From NCBI GenBank assembly GCA_020852965.1, contig JADYZV010000046.1, positions 62,001-126,000 of the forward strand: 64,000 nt of DNA. The letters run 5' to 3'. A program made the translations under genes and the position numbers. How positions within the stretch are numbered: the stretch's first letter is position 1; every line of letters begins with the position of its first letter. This document shows, piece by piece, positions 19,313 to 28,109 of the stretch. The DNA comes from Pirellulaceae bacterium (GTDB lineage Bacteria; Planctomycetota; Planctomycetia; Pirellulales; Pirellulaceae). The notes beneath the pieces are model-generated. The model saw nothing but the letters and a program-made list of their open reading frames with translations. It searched no databases and was not told where the DNA came from.

Positions 19313-20722
19313 ATGTCCAATCGCAAATCTCGACGCGAGTTTATGGGTCAATCAGCCGCACTGAGTGCTGGCGTATGGCTGGGCACCAGCGTTGCCGGTC
19401 GTACTCACGCTTCACCATTACAAGGCTTGTCAGCCGCCTGCGTGGGAGTAGGTGGTAAGGGAAGCAGCGATACCAGTCACATCGCCGAACAAGGGGTAAA
19501 CATCGTTGGCCTGTGCGACGTAGACAAGGGGACGCTCACGAAGAAGGGACGCGAGTTCGAAAGCGCCCAGCAATTCCAAGATTTTCGCGAGATGCTCGAT
19601 AAGCTGGGGGACAAGGTCGATATCGTTACCGTCAGTACCCCGGATCACACCCACGCCTGCGCAGCCATGCAAGCCATGAAGCTCAAGAAGCATGTCTACT
19701 GCCAAAAGCCGCTGACATGGTCCATTGCCGAAGCACGCTTGCTGAGTGAAACTGCCAAAAAGATGGGTGTCGTCACCCAAATGGGCAATCAAGGAACCAG
19801 CGAAAATGGACTGCGAGAAGCGGTTGAAGTCATTCGCTCGGGTGTCATCGGCGACGTCAAGCAAGTTCACGTTTGGACCAACCGACCGATATGGCCACAG
19901 GGTGAAGGTCGTCCCGAGGGGACCGATCCTGTGCCCGAAGATCTGAACTGGGACGCCTGGATTGGACCGGCACCCATGCGTCCGTTCAAGGAAAAGATCT
20001 ATCACTCTTTCAACTGGCGCGGCTGGCTGGACTTCGGAACCGGTGCCTTGGGCGACATGGCCTGCCACACGACCAACATGCCGGTCATGGCAACCAACCT
20101 CTGGGATCCGATCGCGGTCACTGCCATCAAAAACTCGGGGATTGTCGACAACGAACAATACCCATCGACGTCGAGCCTCAAATTCGAATTCCCAGAGCGC
20201 GACGGCTTGGCGGCCACAGATCTCTACTGGTACGACGGTGGCAATTTACCACCTGACGAAATCCTCGAGCAATTGCCTGCGAGTTTCCAGCAGAGAGTCG
20301 CCGACTGGCGCGCCGGAAAAACCGATCGCAAGACCAGCGGTGCGGTGTTGGTTGGAACCGAGGGGATCATCTTCTCCCCCGACGACTACGGTGCGCGATA
20401 CGACGTGATTCGCAATGGCAAAGTCACGAAGGACTACACCATCCCCGAGCAGAGTTTGCCTCGAGTTCCGTTTGAAGGCGGTACTGACGAGCGTCAAAAG
20501 TGGGAATTCGTCAAGTCCATCACCGGCGAACACAAAGCCGGTACGATGTCCAATTTCGGCTATGCGGGCCGCTTGACCGAGACCATGTTGGTCGGCATCC
20601 TGGCTCTGCGTGGCGAGACCGGCAAACGCTACGAGTGGGACGCCAAGCAGCTCAAGTGCACGAACGACGATTCGGTGAACCAGTTCGTTAGTCGCGAGTA
20701 CCGCGAAGGCTGGACGCTCTAA
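19313..20722 (+). CDS. Gfo/Idh/MocA family oxidoreductase with Tat signal
   Basis: 469 residues from ATG 19313. The leader SRREFMGQSAALSAGVWLG has a twin-arginine motif (RRxFMG), so the folded NAD(P)-bound enzyme should be exported by Tat. The Rossmann start is LSAACVGVGGKGSSDTSHI with the usual glycines, then IVGLCDVD. The EKP-like motif reads YCQKPLT (Gln instead of Glu), followed by VTQMGNQGTSENGLREAVE, RPIWPQGEGRP and DMACHTTNMP, typical of the large planctomycete secreted subfamily. Substrate unknown, probably a sugar or cyclitol. It is monocistronic: a promoter candidate upstream and a hairpin downstream (20759-20794). Confidence 0.9.
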   Translation: MSNRKSRREFMGQSAALSAGVWLGTSVAGRTHASPLQGLSAACVGVGGKGSSDTSHIAEQGVNIVGLCDVDKGTLTKKGREFESAQQFQDFREMLDKLGDKVDIVTVSTPDHTHACAAMQAMKLKKHVYCQKPLTWSIAEARLLSETAKKMGVVTQMGNQGTSENGLREAVEVIRSGVIGDVKQVHVWTNRPIWPQGEGRPEGTDPVPEDLNWDAWIGPAPMRPFKEKIYHSFNWRGWLDFGTGALGDMACHTTNMPVMATNLWDPIAVTAIKNSGIVDNEQYPSTSSLKFEFPERDGLAATDLYWYDGGNLPPDEILEQLPASFQQRVADWRAGKTDRKTSGAVLVGTEGIIFSPDDYGARYDVIRNGKVTKDYTIPEQSLPRVPFEGGTDERQKWEFVKSITGEHKAGTMSNFGYAGRLTETMLVGILALRGETGKRYEWDAKQLKCTNDDSVNQFVSREYREGWTL

Positions 20723-20758
20723 GCGTTCGCCAAGTCTATCATTTGCTGACCACCAGGA

Positions 20759-20794
20759 GGTAGGCCGTCGCAGCTCGTTCTGTGACGGCCTACC
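20759..20794 (+). terminator. hairpin terminator after the Gfo/Idh gene
   Basis: GGTAGGCCGTCGCAG, loop CTCGTT, CTGTGACGGCCTACC: a 15-bp stem with a single G-T pair, 36 bp after the stop and followed by GCCATTTTG. Confidence 0.7.
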
Positions 20795-20862
20795 GCCATT
20801 TTGCTGACCGCGCTCTGAGGCTGCGAAAAATGCCTGCCGAAGGGAGTTTCTGTTTAACGGCG

Positions 20863-21012
20863 CCAGCGCTTGGGTGGTCCAATAGTCAAGTTCTCCAGCG
20901 GCGCGAAATCGCTACCGATGAGAGGTTCTCTATGGTCAGGCCAGCGCTACGCGGTTGAACAGACAAGTTCTTCGACCGCACGAAATTGCCACCGACGAGA
21001 GGTTCTGCGTGG
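20863..21012. repeat. two tandem copies of a ~73-bp imperfect repeat
   Basis: Copy 1 (20863-20935) and copy 2 (20941-21012) share CCAGCGCT, then CAAGTTCT, then a CGAAAT(C/T)GC(T/C)ACCGA core and GAGAGGTTCT. They lie in the 384-bp gap upstream of serS, which otherwise holds only the terminator hairpin. Confidence 0.7.
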
Positions 21013-21106
21013 CCTCCCCATAAGCGTGGAAATTCCGTAGAATCAAGTCATTCAATTCCCCCTGTGCTCTCTGCACCAATTACCGCCCACAAGCCTGACT
21101 CGCAAC

Positions 21107-22390
21107 ATGCTCGATCGAAAATTTATCGTAGAAAACGCCGAAGCGGTCAAGCAGAACTGCTTGGCTCGAGGGGCCCACGCCGATGTCGATCAACTGGTCA
21201 AGCTTGAATTGGTCCGCCGTACCAAACTCATCGACGCGCAAGAGCTCAATCGCCAAGCCAACGAGACGAGCAAGCTGATCGGCAAAGCCGGCTCGGAACA
21301 AGAGCGCGAATCGCTCAAAGAGCAGGGACGTCAACTGCGTGAACAAAAGGATCGGGCTCAGGTCGAGCACGATCAGCTTGAATCGCAGATACACGAGCTA
21401 CAAGCGCACATTCCCAACGCGACGCACCCGGACGCTCCCATCGGTTCCGACGATACGGCCAACACCCAAGTCAGCTTGGGGAAGACGCCGGTCCCCAAAT
21501 TCGATTTCAAAGCCAAAGACCACGTAGAGCTCGGCAAGTCGCTCGACTTGATCGATTTCGAAGCGGGGGCGCGCGTCGCTGGGGCTGGCTTTTACTTTTT
21601 GCGCAACGAAGCTGTCCTGCTCGATTTGGCGCTGCAGCAATTTGCCGTCCAGCAATTGGTCGCGCGAGGTTTTACACCCATCACGACTCCCGATGTGGCC
21701 CATACGCAGATATTGCACGGCATTGGCTTCATGCCAAGAGGTCCCGAGACGCAAATCTATTCGCTCGAAAATACCGACTTGAATTTGGTAGCGACCGCTG
21801 AGATTACACTCGGCGGAATGATGGCCGATCAAACGCTCGACGCGGAGAGCCTACCGCTGAAATTGGTTGGGATTAGCCATTGCTTCCGCACCGAAGCGGG
21901 CGCTGCCGGGCGCGCGTCCAAAGGACTGTATCGCGTTCATCAATTCACCAAGATTGAAATGTTCGCCTTCACACTACCCGATCAAAGCGACGCGATGCAT
22001 GAAGAGTTGCGGCAGATCGAATGCGATCTGTTCGATGCGCTCGACATTCCCTATCGCGTAGTCGACACGGCCACCGGTGACCTGGGAGGTCCCGCGTATC
22101 GCAAGTACGACTTAGAAGCCTGGATGCCCGGACGTGGAGATGCGGGCGAGTGGGGCGAAGTGACCAGTACCTCCAACTGCACCGACTACCAGGCGCGACG
22201 TTTGAATATTCGCTACAAGGTCAAGGGCGAGAAGGGGACGCACTTGGTACACACGCTCAACGGCACCGCTTACGCTATCAGCCGCGCGCTGATTGCCGTG
22301 CTCGAGAATCACCAACAGGCCGACGGCTCAGTCCTCATTCCCAAAGTACTACAGCCTTGGGTTGGTAAGGAACGAATCGCTGCGAGGTAG
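21107..22390 (+). CDS. serS: seryl-tRNA synthetase
   Basis: 427 residues, class II synthetase. The N-terminal long coiled-coil arm that grips tRNA-Ser runs over about residues 25-100 (KLIDAQELNRQANETSKL... QVEHDQLESQIHELQ). Motif 2 is ISHCFRTEAGAAGRASKGLYRVHQFTKIEMF, and motif 3 is GTAYAISRALIAVLENHQQADGSVLIPKVLQPWVG. The TSxSNCTDYQARRLNIRY block is the serine/adenylate region. holA follows after 21 bp on the same strand, so the two are probably co-transcribed. Confidence 0.97.
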   Translation: MLDRKFIVENAEAVKQNCLARGAHADVDQLVKLELVRRTKLIDAQELNRQANETSKLIGKAGSEQERESLKEQGRQLREQKDRAQVEHDQLESQIHELQAHIPNATHPDAPIGSDDTANTQVSLGKTPVPKFDFKAKDHVELGKSLDLIDFEAGARVAGAGFYFLRNEAVLLDLALQQFAVQQLVARGFTPITTPDVAHTQILHGIGFMPRGPETQIYSLENTDLNLVATAEITLGGMMADQTLDAESLPLKLVGISHCFRTEAGAAGRASKGLYRVHQFTKIEMFAFTLPDQSDAMHEELRQIECDLFDALDIPYRVVDTATGDLGGPAYRKYDLEAWMPGRGDAGEWGEVTSTSNCTDYQARRLNIRYKVKGEKGTHLVHTLNGTAYAISRALIAVLENHQQADGSVLIPKVLQPWVGKERIAAR

Positions 22391-22411
22391 TCGCCTACAC
22401 CGAGAATTGCC

Positions 22412-23452
22412 ATGCACTGTTTCGACATTCTGTTGGCCAACAAGCTCCCCAGTGAGCTACCTGCGGTGGTGGTCGCCTTTGGTGACGATGCATTCTTGCG
22501 CAAAGAAACGGTCTCTACGGCACTCGCTCTAGCCAACATAGAACACGATGCGCCGCGCGCGTTTGACGGTGAAGAGTGCCAGTGGATCGACGTACACGAT
22601 GAGCTGGCAACGCTCTCACTGTTTGAACCCGATGCGCGGCGGATTGCAGTTGTAAGCCAAGCAGATCGACTGATCAAAGACAGCCGGCCACAACTTGAGA
22701 AGTGGTGTACCGCTCCGGCCGCCAATTCGCTGTTGATCCTGCAAGTCGCCACCTTTCCATCCAACACCAAGCTGTTCAAACTGGCCGACAAGCAGGGCTG
22801 GTGCGTCGCCTGCTCGCTGCCGACCGGAGGCGGGCGTAGCAAAACGCCGAATCTGAGCGAAGTCAAGAAGTGGATCGTCGCCTGGGCTAAGAGTCGACAC
22901 GCGTTGCAACTTACCGGCGCACAATCCACGCTGGTCCTAGATGCGGTCGGGCCCGACTGCGGGTTGTTGCATCAGGAGCTGGCCAAGCTGGCGCTCTACT
23001 CGGAGCATGGCAAGTTGTCCGACGAGCAAATTCGAGCTAACGTCGGTAGTTGGCGCACGCGCACCATGTGGGATATTGCCGATGCCATCGTCGACGGTCG
23101 CATCGTAGATGCGCTACAACAGCTCGAAAAAGTTTTCGCCGCCGGCGAGCATCCCGCTGCCGTCATTCCTCAGATTTCCTGGAGTCTACGACGTTTTGGC
23201 AATGCAGCCCAGTTGATTCTGCAAGCCAAGCGAACTGGCCATCCGCTCAGCGTGCAAGCCGCCATTGGGCAATGCGGGTTTTGGGGGGCCGACGCCAAGT
23301 TGGCCGAGGGGAGACTGCGGCGCCTGGGCCTGCGCCGGGCGGGTAATTTGCTCGATTGGTTGCTCGAATTGGACTTGAAAATCAAACTCAGTCATTCGCA
23401 AACCGACCGCGCCATCTTCGCGCTCGAAGAACTCTGTCTGCGCTGTTTGTAG
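22412..23452 (+). CDS. holA: DNA polymerase III subunit delta
   Basis: 346 residues, the usual length. The opening AVVVAFGDDAFLRKETVSTAL matches the HolA pattern (Y/F-G-x-D/E-x-F-L-x-x-E), followed by a degenerate AAA+ core (ARRIAVVSQADRLIKDSRPQLEKW) with no Walker A. Later come RTMWDIADAIVDGRIVDALQQLEKVFAAGEHPAAVIPQISWSLR and the helical collar domain. It opens the beta clamp as part of the clamp loader. Its stop codon lies at the first base of a 55-bp direct repeat. Confidence 0.88.
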   Translation: MHCFDILLANKLPSELPAVVVAFGDDAFLRKETVSTALALANIEHDAPRAFDGEECQWIDVHDELATLSLFEPDARRIAVVSQADRLIKDSRPQLEKWCTAPAANSLLILQVATFPSNTKLFKLADKQGWCVACSLPTGGGRSKTPNLSEVKKWIVAWAKSRHALQLTGAQSTLVLDAVGPDCGLLHQELAKLALYSEHGKLSDEQIRANVGSWRTRTMWDIADAIVDGRIVDALQQLEKVFAAGEHPAAVIPQISWSLRRFGNAAQLILQAKRTGHPLSVQAAIGQCGFWGADAKLAEGRLRRLGLRRAGNLLDWLLELDLKIKLSHSQTDRAIFALEELCLRCL

Positions 23453-23574
23453 ATGCGACGTGGCCCCATGTTAGCTTGTCTGACATGAGCCAAAGTTTTG
23501 GAGGTAGATGCGACGCGGCCCCATGTTAGCTTGTCTGACATGAGTCAAAGTTTTGGAGATAGATGCGACGCAGG
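23450..23574. repeat. 55-bp direct repeat, two copies plus a partial third
   Basis: Units 23450-23504 and 23505-23559 begin TAGATGCGACG and contain CATGTTAGCTTGTCTGACAT and CAAAGTTTTGGAG; they differ at a handful of positions. A third start (TAGATGCGACGCAGG) follows at 23560. The TAG of unit 1 is the holA stop codon. Confidence 0.85.
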
Positions 23575-23592
23575 GAAAAACGGGCGCGTGTT

Positions 23593-23701
23593 CGCCGGCT
23601 AGCGACAAAACTGATTCACCCGCGAGGCAAGCTCGCAGGGGTCTGGATCGCCGGCTAGCGACAAAACGGATTCACCCGCGAGGCAAGCTCGCAGGGGTCT
23701 G
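23593..23701. repeat. 53-bp direct repeat, two copies, with GCTCGC hairpin core
   Basis: CGCCGGCTAGCGACAAAAC then GATTCACCCGCGAGGCAAGC and TCGCAGGGGTCTG occur at 23593-23645 and 23649-23701, nearly identical. The second half matches the repeat at 14984-15012. Confidence 0.8.
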
Positions 23702-23708
23702 AGAGCTA

Positions 23709-25583
23709 TCACTTAGCAGGCATTTCGATGGGGCGGAAACCTTGGATGATTCCGCGCGGCGCTAACCCTCGGACGTCGATCGGAAGATCGAGCCGGTGGG
23801 TGCCAATGTTGCCCGCTTTATCGACGCATTCGAGCTTGAGGAAGATCTTGTCGGGTAGGGATGGATCGGCCTTCCACAAATAGATTCCGGTGTTGGCCAA
23901 TCCCGTGGCAATCGATGTCCAAGGCCCGTCCACTCGATCGCTGAACGAAAGCGCAATGGGGCGATCAACCAGGTGGCCATCTTCGCATTGGTAGTCGATA
24001 ACCAGTAGTCCGTCCTCGGGACCTTCGCCATACACGGCGCGTGTAATCTTGGTCGCTGGTGAGACGGTATCGACATTGATCCACACGTCGGCGCTGTCAC
24101 CTTCGCGCGGTCGATTGCTGACCACACCGTTGGCACCCACGATAACCATGCGAAACCCAAACAATCCATCATTGCCGACTTGTACGTCAAATGGGCTGGT
24201 TCGATCGGGATCCGATCCCCATTTCTGCCACTCGCGGCCACCGTCCTCAGTACCCCATAATTCGACATCTGCCAGCACGCTACCACCGAGCGCTTCGACG
24301 GAATAGTCGAGGCTAAATGCGCGCGACTTGCAGTGAAACGCGCGTCCGATCGTCGTTGCTGGAGAGTTTGCGTTTAGGTCGCTAGGATGCCCATTGCCGC
24401 TCGGACGGTTGTCAGGCCTGGTTTGCGGCTCAGTCGCCAGCCCGTCCAAACTAGATTCCAACGCATTGGGCTGCGACGACGTGAATTGGGGAGCTTGGCC
24501 TGGATTGCGATTCTGTACGGATGTAGGGACCTCGCCCAGATCGGCTGGCTGCAGTTCATTCGCTGGCTGGGCGCCACTATCTAGAGCGGCCGGCAGCGGC
24601 AATTCCTCGGTGTCATTGTTGCCGCCTCTATTGCTGCTACTACTGCCGACACTACTACCGAATGGCTCGAGGGATAGCCCGCTATCGGCGACCAAGCGTC
24701 CGGGCGAAGGTTTGTTAGAGGCATTCGCGTTCGTGGGCGTCGGATTCCAGCGAGTTGCTCCGGGAGTCGATGTCAATTGGGGCCGAGTCAGAGTTCTGGA
24801 GGCCACGTCACTTCCGCCGCCGGCATTGGTGCTGGCCAACGTCATGTCGTGCGGGGCCGATGCCGTGCGTGGCATACTGTACTGACACGTCGCCTCGCTC
24901 TCGTTGAGCGAACGGTCCTTGATCGCGAACACAACAGCCACTTCGCGACAGGGCGCCAAGTCGGCGACCACTTGGCCACGATAAACACCGTCCTCTGAGG
25001 AGTGCAGCTCGATAGCCAGATCGCGCCAACGCGTTTCGTGGTCCGAGCGAATGCGCAAAACGGCTGTATTGGTATCGAGATGTTCGTCGACGACGCGCAC
25101 TTCGACGACCAGTTGTCCCATCGTATTGACGTCGGCTCGGATCTCCGAATGCGGCTTGGTGGTATCGACCAAGACCCTCAGCGGTGGGCCCGGGTTGGGG
25201 AAGCTCGTGCCCGCAGCATCAATCGTGGCCACTTTGAAGAGGTAAACCCCTTCGGCGGCCGCACGAAACTCGAACGATTTCTTGTCAGCCGGTACGCTAC
25301 CGAATGTTTGCCACGTGGAGCCATCGTCGGCCGAAACCCACAATTGAACCTGCAGATCTTCGCGGCCTCGTGCGTCGACATTGAAGGGGATCTTGAACTG
25401 GGCTGTCTGCACGTGTGCCAGTGCGCTGGAATCGTCATGTGCTGGCAGTGGGCTAGTCCAACTGGTAGCGGTGGCCAAAATCGCCATGCTCAATGCCGAG
25501 CGCTTGGCTATGGATTTCCACTGGCGAGGTAGCAGGTTTCGCTTGCTTGCATATTTCGGCACGGTCAAATAACTCCGTCGCAC
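23709..25583 (-). CDS. secreted Ig-like domain protein, hypothetical
   Basis: 624 residues. A long basic leader (to about residue 50, SALSMAILATATSWTSPLPAHD) indicates export. Two similar beta-sandwich regions are seen: residues about 60-240, with LQVQLWVSADDGSTWQTFGSVPADKKSFEFRAAAEGVYLFKV and VDTTKPHSEI; and about 415-600, with DVELWGTEDGGREWQKWGSDPDRTSPFDVQVGNDGLFGFRMV and VDTVSPATKI. Between them is a Ser/Pro/Asn-rich linker of about 170 residues. Each half ends in a phrase of the type KDRSLNES or VDKAGNIG, as in Ig-like repeats. Function unknown; surface or periplasmic adhesion or structure is plausible. No enzyme motif. Confidence 0.72.
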   Translation of the reverse strand: MRRSYLTVPKYASKRNLLPRQWKSIAKRSALSMAILATATSWTSPLPAHDDSSALAHVQTAQFKIPFNVDARGREDLQVQLWVSADDGSTWQTFGSVPADKKSFEFRAAAEGVYLFKVATIDAAGTSFPNPGPPLRVLVDTTKPHSEIRADVNTMGQLVVEVRVVDEHLDTNTAVLRIRSDHETRWRDLAIELHSSEDGVYRGQVVADLAPCREVAVVFAIKDRSLNESEATCQYSMPRTASAPHDMTLASTNAGGGSDVASRTLTRPQLTSTPGATRWNPTPTNANASNKPSPGRLVADSGLSLEPFGSSVGSSSSNRGGNNDTEELPLPAALDSGAQPANELQPADLGEVPTSVQNRNPGQAPQFTSSQPNALESSLDGLATEPQTRPDNRPSGNGHPSDLNANSPATTIGRAFHCKSRAFSLDYSVEALGGSVLADVELWGTEDGGREWQKWGSDPDRTSPFDVQVGNDGLFGFRMVIVGANGVVSNRPREGDSADVWINVDTVSPATKITRAVYGEGPEDGLLVIDYQCEDGHLVDRPIALSFSDRVDGPWTSIATGLANTGIYLWKADPSLPDKIFLKLECVDKAGNIGTHRLDLPIDVRGLAPRGIIQGFRPIEMPAK

Positions 25584-25737
25584 TGCGATTCGCAGGAAAA
25601 GTGGCTAGTCCTGCTAGTTAAGTCGGTCGCGTAGATGGGTCCGCATAAGTAAAATATGCCGAACCTTCTGAGTAGAAGTGTGCGATAGCGAGTGTCCTCG
25701 CATAGAAATCCGTCGTAGTGCCAGCATTGTGAGATTC

Positions 25738-27660
25738 ATGTCCGATTTGCAGTCATTTTGTGCTGTCTACGATTTCGATGTCGTCGTCGTGGGTGCCGGG
25801 CATGCTGGCACAGAAGCTGCCGCTGCCGCCGCGCGACTGGGCGCGCGCGTCGCGCTGCTGACTGGCAATTTGGATACCGTGGGACAAATGAGCTGCAATC
25901 CGGCCATCGGGGGTGTTGCCAAGGGACAGATCGTGCGCGAGATCGATGCCTTGGGGGGCTTGATGGGCCAAGTGATCGATCAAACCGGAATTCAATTCCG
26001 TATGCTCAACCGTCGTAAGGGGCCCGCGATGCACAGTCCGCGTGCGCAGGCAGACAAGAAGGCCTATCAGCACGAAGTCAAGCGGCTCATTGAACTCGCT
26101 CCCGGCATTAGTCTGGTCCAAGAGCTCGTCGAAGACCTAGCCGTCGAAGACCTAGCCGTCGAAGACTCAGCGGTTAATGACTCAGCCGCCGAGTCGCTGT
26201 CCACCGAAGACAGTTCGGAACGATCGTCGCGCCCGAGACAGCGTATCGTGGGAGTCATCGTGCGCGGCGGTGCCTGCTACCGTGCGCCGGCAGTCGTATT
26301 GACGACTGGAACCTTTCTGCAAGCCATCATGCATACTGGCGAAGCGAAGACCGCTGGGGGTAGAGCAGGGGAGGGGACTACGCAAGGTATCAGCGGTGCG
26401 CTATCGCGTCTTGGTATTCAGCTCGCGCGTTTCAAGACAGGCACGCCACCGCGTCTAAATGGCAAGACCATCGATTTCGCCGCGACGGAACTGCAGCCTG
26501 GCGATGATGATCCGCAGCCTTTTTCTTATTTATCCGGTGCTATCGTCGCCCCACAAATACCGTGTTACATCACCTATACCAACGAAGCCGTCCATGAGTT
26601 GATCCGCGATAACTTGCATCGCGCACCGATGTACAGTGGCCAAATCAACTCGACCGGCCCACGCTACTGTCCATCGATCGAAGACAAGGTCGTGCGGTTT
26701 GCCGACAAGGATCGACATCAACTGTTCCTCGAACCCGAAGGCCGAAACACTTCCGAGATCTACGTCAACGGTATCTCGACTAGTCTTCCGCGCGATGTGC
26801 AGGACGCCATCCTCAAGTTGATTCCTGGGCTCGAACGGGCCGAGATCATGCGCTACGGTTATGCGGTCGAATACGACTACAGTCCCCCAGACCAATTGTT
26901 TCCCAGCCTCGAGACCAAGGCCGTCGCCGGTCTGTATCTCGCCGGACAAATCAACGGCACCACAGGCTACGAGGAGGCCGCCAGTCAAGGGTTACTCGCC
27001 GGAGCCAATGCCTGCTTGCAACTCCAGGGTAAAGATCCACTAGTCCTCTCGCGCGACTCGGCTTACATGGGAGTGCTCATCGACGACCTCGTCACCCGCG
27101 GCGTCGACGAACCCTATCGTATGTTTACCAGCCGCGCCGAGTATCGTTTGTTGCTCCGTCAAGACAATGCAGATCGGCGACTCACGCGTCTCGGGCATCG
27201 CATGGGCTTGGTCGACGACCATCGATTGAGTGTGCTCGAATCCAAAGAGGCCGCTATCATCTCCGCTGCACAGCAGATCGATGCAGCGCGCATCGACCAA
27301 GTTAGCGGTACCAAATACTTGCGTCGTGCCGAGGTGACCTGGGAGGAGATGTGTGGCCACATTCCGTCGCTCCAACAATTCACTTCGGAAGTCGCAGACC
27401 AAGTTTTATGGGACATCCGTTATGAAGGCTATATTCAGCGGCAGCAGCTCCAAGTAGCTCGACAGCAACGTATGAGCGCAAAGCGTATTCCCATCAGCTT
27501 TGATTACGAGCGCATCGGTGGCATGCGCAACGAAGCCAAGCAAAAGCTGGCCAAGATCCGCCCCGCCAGTTTAGATCAAGCCAGTCGCATTAGCGGCATC
27601 ACCCCCGCCGACATCGCCCTGCTCCTCGCCCACCTCGAAAGCCCTCGCCTCACCCCGTAG
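25738..27660 (+). CDS. mnmG: tRNA uridine-5-carboxymethylaminomethyl enzyme MnmG
   Basis: 640 residues from ATG 25738; an in-frame GTG at 25678 is less likely. MnmG with MnmE modifies U34 of tRNAs (cmnm5U). The FAD motif is [30 protein letters not shown], followed by [25 protein letters not shown], RTPxxxxP-type [12 protein letters not shown], then GFTxG and [10 protein letters not shown], and the C-terminal [20 protein letters not shown]. An insert of about 35 residues near 130-165, built from repeats of [10 protein letters not shown] and then an acidic Ser-rich stretch, makes it longer than the common ~625. Folding should tolerate it, as it sits in a loop after [13 protein letters not shown]. 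Confidence 0.96.
   Translation: MSDLQSFCAVYDFDVVVVGAGHAGTEAAAAAARLGARVALLTGNLDTVGQMSCNPAIGGVAKGQIVREIDALGGLMGQVIDQTGIQFRMLNRRKGPAMHSPRAQADKKAYQHEVKRLIELAPGISLVQELVEDLAVEDLAVEDSAVNDSAAESLSTEDSSERSSRPRQRIVGVIVRGGACYRAPAVVLTTGTFLQAIMHTGEAKTAGGRAGEGTTQGISGALSRLGIQLARFKTGTPPRLNGKTIDFAATELQPGDDDPQPFSYLSGAIVAPQIPCYITYTNEAVHELIRDNLHRAPMYSGQINSTGPRYCPSIEDKVVRFADKDRHQLFLEPEGRNTSEIYVNGISTSLPRDVQDAILKLIPGLERAEIMRYGYAVEYDYSPPDQLFPSLETKAVAGLYLAGQINGTTGYEEAASQGLLAGANACLQLQGKDPLVLSRDSAYMGVLIDDLVTRGVDEPYRMFTSRAEYRLLLRQDNADRRLTRLGHRMGLVDDHRLSVLESKEAAIISAAQQIDAARIDQVSGTKYLRRAEVTWEEMCGHIPSLQQFTSEVADQVLWDIRYEGYIQRQQLQVARQQRMSAKRIPISFDYERIGGMRNEAKQKLAKIRPASLDQASRISGITPADIALLLAHLESPRLTP
26128..26172 (+). repeat. 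15-bp tandem repeat inside mnmG
   Basis: GTCGAAGACCTAGCC twice and then a variant (GTCGAAGACTCAGCG) at 26128, 26143 and 26158 encode V-E-D-L/S-A repeats. The reading frame is kept. Confidence 0.75.
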
Positions 27661-28076
27661 AGTACAAAATTAAAAAAGCTTTGCCCACGAATCACACGAA
27701 TCAGCGCGAATAGAGAATGTGGCCCGACGCTCCGCGTCGGTCGTTTTCGACCGTGGCGTAAGATTTCAGCTTGCGATTTCTGGACCGCAATCTGGAATCC
27801 TTACACCTCTTATTTTCCGCACTAGGCTTAGCCGAAGCCTGAGAATCACCAGACGGTCAGATAAAATTAATTTACGAATCTGGCACTATGGATGTCTTCA
27901 GAAACTCTGGCTGACAAAGCTCCTCAAAATCGATTCGCGCGGTAAGACATCTCCGTGCCCTCTGTGGCCACCGTGTTTCACAAACGAAACGAGACGCTTT
28001 ACGGTTGCTTGGCTTGTTGAACAGGAAATGTAAACACAAAGGCACCGAGAACACAGAGTCGCCTATTCGCGTTCAT
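27661..28076. other. intergenic region bounded by inverted repeats
   Basis: 416 bp between mnmG and the leftward membrane-protein gene. It holds two adjacent hairpins (CCGACGC-TCC-GCGTCGG near 27722-27739 and GGTCG-TTTT-CGACC near 27738-27751), then a piece resembling the 58062-58117 palindrome (GTGGCGTAAGATTTCAGCTT), and is flanked by a 32-bp imperfect inverted repeat. No gene was supported. Confidence 0.5.
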
Positions 28077-28109
28077 TTATTCGCGTTCATTCGCGTGATT
28101 CGTGGGCAA
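27681..28109. repeat. imperfect 32-bp terminal inverted repeats (27681-27712 and 28078-28109)
   Basis: The left arm begins TTGCCCACGAATCACACGAA and the right arm is its near reverse complement (three mismatches in 32). The right arm covers the last codons and stop of the minus-strand gene that ends at 28077. A second TATTCGCGTTCAT copy lies next to the right arm at 28064. Confidence 0.6.

Noticed and set aside
19430-20158. 242-codon antisense frame in the Gfo/Idh gene, and a 295-codon one in the esterase gene (56772-57659)
   Set aside because: Opposite clearly coding genes, without a domain, start signal or independent support.
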